Assembly (NCBI RefSeq): GCF_000247815.1
Contig: NC_021680.1
Location: 806,001-870,000 of the forward strand
Source: Ficedula albicollis
Taxonomy: Eukaryota > Chordata > Aves > Passeriformes > Muscicapidae
DNA length: 64,000 nt
Reading direction: 5' to 3'
Below the pieces are notes generated by a model. That model had not been told where the DNA came from. It saw nothing but the letters and a program-made list of their open reading frames with translations, and ran no database searches. A program made the translations under genes and the position numbers. This document shows positions 53,201 through 62,200 of the stretch, one piece after another. Numbering within the stretch: the first letter of the stretch is position 1; every line of letters begins with the position of its first letter.

Positions 53201-56200
53201 CAGGCTCAAACCACTGGTCATACTGGTAGTCTTCACTCTGGGGAATCTCATTGCCAGGCTCTTCATCTGCAAAAAAACCCCACACCTCAGGAGTTTAAAA
53301 TTTCTGTGATGTTTATAATTCTATCAGGCTGTTGCACAGATTTCTCCCCCTTTCCATTATGTATCAGCAGGAGCTGAGGGAGTGAGGAAAGACTCCAGGA
53401 ACCGTACAAGGGAGAAGGTAGGACACAGCACAGCAACAGGAAGCTTCGAGAGGTTTCAAGGGAGGTGGACTGGGAAAGACCGGGGGAAATTTATTTTAAA
53501 TCCTGGGAATGCACTTGTGGTTATAAATGAACTCAGAAGGGGAATGCTATGGAATTAAAGAGCCCACAAGCAGCATGCACCAGCAGCTCAGAGGAGTCTG
53601 AGGTCTCCAGCCTTTCCCCCGCCTCCTGCTGCACACCCTGAGCTTGAAAGATTCATCAGGTAGCCTTCATTCCTGTTCCACAGCAACACCCACAATGAGT
53701 TCCTTGCTTTAGGCAGATTTATTCAGGGTTGGGATTTTTTTGTTTGAAAGGCAAGTTGAGCGAGTGGGATTTGTTTTATTTAACACACACGTTAGTCCCA
53801 AGTGTGTGTCCTGCTTATTCCAGCTCAGCAGCGTCCTGCCAGAAACACCAGGCACTGGGAAATTCCTCTCCCAGTGCTATGAGACACAGCAGGCAGGACC
53901 AAGATCCCACAGGGAAGGATTATGGCACCCCTTGATACAGTGCTATCAAACACTTTGCTTTGCTGTCAGCATCACCTCCAGCCCACTCAGGATTGGCTTC
54001 ACACCCATGAGCTGCTCCCACATGGCCTGGAGATGCTCAAGATCCACAAGGAGGAGGATGGATGCTCAAACTCATGCTGCCTGGCAAGCTCAGCTGGAAC
54101 AAGTCAGGGAAGACCATGTGGGTCCCATATTGGCACCTGATTCAGGCTTTGTCTTTCCAAGAGGGATGGATTCAGCACAAAGCCAGCTTTCTCTGCAGGC
54201 AGGTCCCTCAGGTGGCAGCTCTGGATGGCCTTCACAATGAAGGAAAGAGTCAAACATAGGGAAGATGAGCCGTGGAGACCACATGGAGCAGGCCTGGCTG
54301 CCTAGAGAAGCCAAGCCAATGGGATCATCATACCTGCAACTTCCTTCCAGGGAAGGAAGATCATAGTCTCAGCCCTGATTGCAGCAGAAGGCAATCAGGA
54401 TTGATGATCCTTTTTACTGCCTGGGAGAGCTCTTTGAAAAGGAATTTGGCAGAAGCAGGCAAAGCTGATAGGAAGAAATGGCTTGAAGGAATTAGTTGTG
54501 TTTCATCCTGTCTGCACCAGTCTCTGCTCTCCACACTTCAGTGCCAGCATTCCCATTAGAAAGCCAGATCCAAGCAGCAGGGCACTGTGTAGGAGTGTCC
54601 TGCTGATGGAGGTGGATGTGAAGCAACACCTGCCCCTGACTTCTCCTCAATTGGACATCCCAGTGGATGCCTGTCCAGCTGGGAAAGAAAAGCTTTCCTT
54701 GACACCAGCAAATGGTTGCATCCCTCATCTTGATGTCCCTGGACCCTCTGAGTGGGTTGGCACAGGAGGGGACTCTTGGGGTCACCAAAGGGCGAAGCAA
54801 GGGGACCAAAGAGGCAGCAGGGAAGGAGAAATGCTGGGTCTTCAGCAACAGGCATCCTGCAGCCTGGCACACAGCAGGATGAGCTCCCTCCTGAATCCTT
54901 TGCTCTGTAAGTGTGAAATCCCTTTAGTTCAGCTCCAGTTTGCACCCTCAGAGGACTGCCTGAGAATGGGGCCGTCTCCCCTGAGGCTCAGCTGGGAGGC
55001 TCATCCAGCACCCACCCCCAGCTCCTCTTCTCCTCCCACAGCATCCACAGGGACCCCGAAGCTGTGGTAATTAGGCCCAATTACTCAGACTTTGTACGAG
55101 GACATGAGCACTGAGCCCTCGCTTTGCAGCCCATGCCCATGAGGGATGCATCCAGGCAGGAGCAGCCTTTGGGCTCTGGGGGGATGCAAGGAGCAAGAAG
55201 TTGCTGCTGGTAAAAACTCCAGGGATTGGGAAGCTGCTTCCCAGCTCATGGCAACACAATTCCACGCAGGGAGAGCCCACTGGGGACGCCACAACCCGCT
55301 GCTTTGTTTTATTTACCTGCTGTTGGTAGAACAGCACAGGGCAGCTCCTGCTGAGTGGGTGCCGCCTCTAGAGGAAGATCATCTTCCACCTGCAGGGGGA
55401 AAACATGGTAAAATGGATAGGAAAAAGGATGGCACAGGACAAAGACTACGGGAACCAGGAAGCCAATGCAAAGGAAAGTGCAGTGTTAGTGAATCTGGAG
55501 CTCACAGCCCACGCCAGGCTGCAGGAGAAACCCACACCAGCACGGACACAGATCTTTTCCAGTAAGTGAGAGCAGGCAGGAAGGGAAACGAGATGGAAAA
55601 TGCCACAAAACCAAAAGCAGAGGTCAAATCTGAATGAAGAGCATTAATCCAAGCACCAGACCATAGTTAAAAGAGCCAAGAGTACACCCACAAGGTGACA
55701 CTCCACCGGTGACCTCTGCAATGTCCTCCCTGCAAAGGGAGACAATCACTCACCCACCAGCCCCCGCCAGCCCTCCTTGGGCCAAAACAAGGAGAGTTTT
55801 GGCCTATGTGAAGCTCTGCAGCCCTCAGGCACTGCAAGCCCCTCGCTCCCACTGAATCTGCCGGTCCCAGAGCAGAGACCACACCTCAGAGCTCTCAAGC
55901 CAAAGAACAACAGCTCATGAACCTCCATCCCCTCGGATGCAGAGGTCCCAGAGCAGAGACCACATCTCAGAGCTCTCAAGCCAAAGAACAGCAGCTCATG
56001 AACCTCCATCCCCTCGGATGCAGGGAAGAGGAGGAGGATGCTGCAGCAGACAAAGCACAGTACAGAGCAGCTGTCCCATGCATCCTTGCTCCTCCTTACC
56101 TCGCACTGCCAGCAGCGGGCTCGGAGCTGCTCCAGCCAGTCCGGCTCCAGCGCCTGGTCCTGCTCCGGCATCTCCAGGAGCAGCGGGTCGGAGAGCTTCA

Positions 56201-59200
56201 GCCGCTCGGCCAGCTGCAGGGCGGGGGACAGCAGGGGTTACCACAGGGACCGCACGCAGGGCTGGGCACACGGGCTCGGCAAACAGCGTCGCTCGTGGTG
56301 CGGGGTGAAATAACACCGGCCTCTTCTGCAGATTTAGTCTGGATTTATTCCCTCACCACACCACCACAGAGGTGCCGGCCCATCCCATGCCCTGCAGCCT
56401 CAGCAGGGCTGGCCGAGCACCTCCACAGAGATGCCAAAATACTGTGTCAAAGATGCTCCTCGCATCAAAGAGACAGGCAACTATCACCATCCTTTCCCCC
56501 CCCCCGAGGAAAATGAGTGTCTTTAATCCCCCCTACCAGCCATCCTGGGGCACTGGCAGGTTTGCAGGACACCCCACCAGGAGCCCAGCAAAGAGCCCAG
56601 CTCCCCGGGCAGTTCATCAGCTCCTCACCTACCCCAGGAGGATGGATGGGAGCTGGTGTTTGTCTGATCTGCATTTACAAATCTCTGAGATTTCACAGCC
56701 TCCCTGGCTTGTCCTAATGCTTGTCCTTAGAGCTAAAGAATATTTTCTTAATATCTAAGTGAAATCTTCCCTACTGCAAATTAAGCCTCTCTATCCCTGC
56801 TCCCATGGAAGCTGTGAGAGGAGACAGGCAGCATACCCCACGAGCAGCCTCCTGTGCACTGAAGGGCTGTTATCACATCCCTCATACCCCTTTCCCCCCC
56901 ACCATATCTTGCCTAGGAGAAATAACCCTCAGGCCTTCTTCAGAGGTCATTTTCCCCTCAATCCCTTATCACCCCAGCTCTCCAGTCCCACACTCACTCC
57001 AATTTAGCACTGTCTCCACATGCAGCAGCCCAAACAGGCCCCAGCCAAGACCCCTGAGACCCCAGCACAGGGGGATTATCACATCCTCGTCTCAGATATG
57101 CCAGTTGTACTCTCACAACCCAGAATAACATTATAACATTGGTAGTTGGTGTTTTTTTTTTTTCTTTCTTTTGTAACAGCATCCTGTTATGCTGCTGCTC
57201 AGTATTTTTCCATGCTCCACTATCTCCCCCATGTCCCTCTCTGCAGTATTGCTGCTATGGTTTTTTTTTTTTTCTTTTGTAACAGCATCCTGTTATGCTG
57301 CTGCTCAGTATTTTTCCATGCTCCACTATCTCCCCCATGTCCCTCTCTGCAGTATTGCTGCTATGTGTTTAATTTCTCCTGCAGAAGAGGGGTCTGTGCT
57401 GCCCTGGCTGCAGCCATCTTGGTGACATGGGGCATCCCATTAAAGCCTCTTGCTCCCATTAAAGGAGCAAGAGGCTCTTCTGGGGTGACCTAGGAGTCCA
57501 AGGTGAGATGTAGGGTTTCCTGCAGAGCTAATTCCCTGTCTGAAGAAGTTGCTTAGGCAAGGATCCAGTTTTAAGACAGCTGGGTGAGAGGAGATGAGCA
57601 CCCTCCTCATCCACACCTTTACTGAATTTTCTCTCACTAATATCAGCTCCCTGATCTACTGGAAGGTGGCCCCCATGGCAGGGGAGTTGGAACTAGATGA
57701 TCTCAAAGGTCCCTTCCAACCCAAACCATTCTAGAATTCTTGGGGATTTCTCAAGTTTCCCCTAGCTACTTAAAGGTCCCTTCCAACCCAAACAAAGGTC
57801 CCTTCCAACCCAAACCATTCTAGAATTCTTGGGGATTTCTCAAGTTTCCCCTAGCTACTTCATGCCCCCTTATTTTCAATGCTTTGCTAGAAGGCTGCCA
57901 CTTTGAGGGCCACCAAAAGCCACCCAGAGGTGATTTTCAGCTCAGCCACACAAGAGTCAGGTATTCCTTCCGGCACCAGCAGCCATTTCTTTCTGCTCCT
58001 GAACTTTAAGAAACAAACTCTAAACCAGCATAAATCACACTTTCCAGCTCTGTGAGTTCACAGCAAGACAGGACCTGCATGGCTGGACCCCAGCTTGAGA
58101 CTGAGGATGGCCACTAGAGCAAAGTAACCCAGCAGCCAGCCAGGAGACTGCACAACCTACAGACCCACTGTCCCATCTCTTTACAAAGACACCTATGCTC
58201 GTCCTAAACCAATCACAGGAAAAAGGAAATTATAAGCATGATTACTCCTAAACGGGAGGAATGTTTAATCCAAAAGCTAATGTGCACTTTGATCCAGTAT
58301 TAATGAACCAGCACCTGGTTGTGTATCGTTCCCAGCTTCAAAAGAGAGGAAGTCTTAATCAAACACTAATGTGTATCATAATTTGTAACACAGTCTAGAA
58401 CATCAAAGACAAGAGCATCTACGAGTGCACTAGTTTTTCAGATGAAAGTGTTTTCTCCCAGGAGAAACATTATCCCCATCAGAATGGCAGCTCTGAGAGG
58501 CTATTAGACAATATATAGGCTTCGATGATGGGGTGAGGAAGCAGTGACAGCCAAATTTTGGGTGAATTCAGCTGCACCCACTTCAGACAGCCATCTTGCT
58601 GCCCCTCACGTCACAGCACCATGGCTTTAGTGCCTTTCATAGAAACACAGAATGGTTTGGGGTTGGAAGGGACCTTAAAGCTCATCTTGTTCCAAACCCC
58701 CTGCCATTTGCAGGGATACCTTCCACTAGACCAGGTTACTCAAAGCTGCATCCAACCTGGTCCTAAAGGGTGGAGGAAGGCGACAAGCAGCCTCAGCACT
58801 GCCCTGGTCTTGTGGGAGCTCCACCATCCTGGGGGATCTGGGACACTTGGCCTCGCCCCTCTCTGCCCCAGCCCCCTGTTCAGGAAGTAGAGGGGCCACA
58901 CTCCCTCTCAGTGTCACCCCAGAACACACCCCTCAGGAGGTAAAGAGAATTGTAGAAGGTGTGCTGGAGGGGAAATGTGCACTTAAACTTCACTTCTTAA
59001 GTCGGTGACATTTAGAAGTTCAGAAAACCCCTCCAGACTTAGAAACATCCTTTGTTTCCAAATAACCCTGCTCCTACTTGGCAGTCAACATAATACCTTT
59101 GTTTTCTACCTCAAATCCATGGGGATTAGAAACCTTGTGGAAGTGTTGGCTTTGCTGTACTTGGCAGCAAACCCTGGGGGGCTGCGCAGAGCTGCCAACC

Positions 59201-62200
59201 ACTCCCAGCCCAGCAGGTGCTGAGCAGGTACCATGTCCTGGTGGGGACGCAGGAGGTGCAGACTCACCCTCACCACTTGCCGAGCCAGGGCGGGGTGTGC
59301 AGCCGGGTCCTGGCGCAGGAGCAGGGTGGAGATGTGCTCGCAGTACTGCAGGGCCTGGGCTGGCAGCCCCTGGTCAGCCAGGCGGGAGGCGTAGAGCAGC
59401 TTGTACACCTTGGGAGAGGGAAGCAGAGCAGCCACGGGTGGGAGCAGGGAGACAGACAGGTCTGCAGGTGCCCTGTGCCGTGGCACATCGCCCCAGCATG
59501 GCTCAGAGCTCCCTGGGTCATGCACCCAGAGGCCACTTGCAACCTGGGGCCACTTCCACCCACCCCCATGGAAGCATCCACCCCATCCCTCCTTGAACCA
59601 GGCAGGGAGGAGCACGCCAGCTTCACAGAATCCTAGAATGGTTTGGGTTGGAAGGGACATTAAAGCTTATCTACTTCCAACCCCCTGCCATGGCCAGGGA
59701 CACCTCCCACTAGACCAGGTTGCTCCAAGCCCCATCCAGCCTGGCCTTGAGCACTTCCAGGGATGTATCCATCCAAATCCATAGTACCCAAGGCAGCAAC
59801 AGCTGGGTGCTGCTTTGCAAGAGGAAAAGCCCACCTGCTACCCAGAGAGCAGGAAGGCAATGAGAGCTGAGCAAGCACTCATCAGACACACTGTGCCCCC
59901 CCAAAATGAGTCCCTTGGCCAAGGCAACCTCCTCATCATTCCCAAAGCCCAGTAAGGGGACAAGCCTCAGGAACAGCTTGAATTCCAGGCTTCAGGGAGA
60001 TGGGTGCATGTTTTGGGGTAAGTTTGAGCTGCTGCAAGATGTAGTTGAGCATATCCAGTACCTGGAAGGGGAGCAGGAAGGATTCGGGCTGGCGTAGCTG
60101 CTGGCAATACTCGAAGATTTCCATCCTCTGGATGGCCTCTGTCCTGGCAAACTGAGAAAACGCCTGGCTGCAGAGGAGAGGGACAGGGTCAGCGAGCAGG
60201 GGCAGAGCTGCCTCTCCAAACAGCCCCACACAGCGGGCACGTTAGCAGCAGGAAAAACCCCGGCCAGGGATTGCCTTTGTGTAAAAGTGAGATCCCAGGG
60301 ATGGGGGAAATGTGGGAGAGGTGACTCTGGCAAGAACCCCAGTGCTTGCTCACCGGTGGCTGCTGCCCAGCAGGGCCATGCGAGCTGCCTTTGCTCCAAA
60401 GTAACCAAAAGGAATATCTGCCATCAGGTAGCAGAAATGAGCTGCCTCGACTGCTCCCTTGCTGGCTGGATGGGAGAAAAAGGACAAACAATTAGTCCGA
60501 GACATCACCACATGGTCAGCTTTGCTTTGGAGGCCCTCAACCTCAAAATCACAAAACCCAACTGCCTCGCTTTCCTGTCCACACAGACCCTGATCCCTCC
60601 CTTGTCCCTGTTTTTCATCTGTTTTCCCCAGCTGCTGCTTTTTATTTCAGGAGGTTTCAATTCAATGGTAGAACTGGGTGAGCCTGAGCATGGCCAGCTC
60701 CAGGTCTTGTAGGGTGCTAGTATTGGCATAAAATCCCACCACTGGGAGCAAGGCTCAGTCCCTGCAGTTACCTACACCTTCTGTGGGCCCACCTGCTACA
60801 GGTGTATCCACAGGAACAGCTAATGGATGTGCCTGGGCCCAATTCATCTGAGGATTCATTGGCACCTCACCCCTTCCACCACACAGGCACTGCAGCTCCA
60901 GGGGTACAGGCACAACCCTCCCAGTGGTTGTGGTCATGCATGGTGACATTGCAGTGCCTGCCCCTGTTATGGCTGCTCCCACTGATCTCTGCTCACCCAA
61001 AGTGTCTCCCATGGTGACAATGGCTCGGTGGTTCAGCTCCGTGTCTCCAACCTTATTGGACAGTATCACAGCCAGGTGGGGCCTCCAGTCACCCCAAGTG
61101 GCATCCCCACAGCACTGGAGGGAGAGGAGGAGAGCAAAGGTGAGCTGAGATGGTCACCAAAAGGTGGGTGTCACAGGCAGTGGCAGCACTGGGGAACACA
61201 TGCTATGGCCAGCCTCTTGCTCACGGACCAGTGCTGCCTGAGGAATCCTTCCCGACATGAGCTGGAAGAGCGTCTGCAGTGGGTCATTGGTGGCCAGTGT
61301 GCTGGTAAACCTGTGAGGAGACAGCAGATAGGGGCAGCACCCCAGGGCCCCAAACCTTCATTCACCTCCCAGAGCACATCCCAAATGGCCCAGGAAACTG
61401 ATGTCTTGAGGGGTTTCTCAGAGAATCCAAGAACGGATTGAATTGGAAGGCACCTTCTGTTCTAACCCTCCCTCCATAGGCAGGGACACCTTCTGCTCCA
61501 AGCCCAGCCCAGCCTGGCCTTGGACATTTCCAGAGATGGGGCAGTGACAGCTTCTCTGGACAACCTGTGCCAGGGTCTCACCACCCTCAGAGGGAAGAAT
61601 TTCTATTCAACATCTAATCTAAATCTACTCTCCTTCAGCTCAAGCCATTCCTCCCCGCCCTATACTCCATGCCCTTGTAAATAGGAGACAGAGAGGATCA
61701 TCAGCCTCTGGGGATGATGATCTGTATTACCTTCAGAGAAGGCAGGTCTCCAGGACAACACTGCATAAAACCTCCTTAAAAGGATTTGGGTTCCACAAGA
61801 CAGAAAATTTCTGCTTAACTCTCCCTGAAGGGATAAACCCAATCCAGACTAAGCACATTAAATTCCACCTGAAAATTCTCATACAAGTGGGATGAACGGC
61901 TGGGAGTAGGCTGGATCACAGTGAAGATGGCTCAGCTCCCCCTGCCCCATGGCTGTCTTTGCTAGGGCAGCACAGGCAAAGCCAAAGACTCAGAATAAAT
62001 TAACCTTCCATTTCCAGAGAATGGCTTTCCTCCTGCTTTCCAGCCCCTCACTTGTTTTCTCCTGTCCGTTGGGAAGCCTGAAAGACTCGGGACTGTTTGG
62101 ATGGATGCTCTCTGTCCCCTTTGCCCCCTCTGGAAAGGCTCCAGCTGGAATCAATGCTCTTTTCCAGTTCAGGGGGCACTGGAGGGATAGCAGGCTTGGA

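Noticed and set aside
53079..53309. Open frames opposite SEC16B exons (for example over exon 11, and over exons 2 and 8)
   Set aside because: They are shadows of the real - strand exons.
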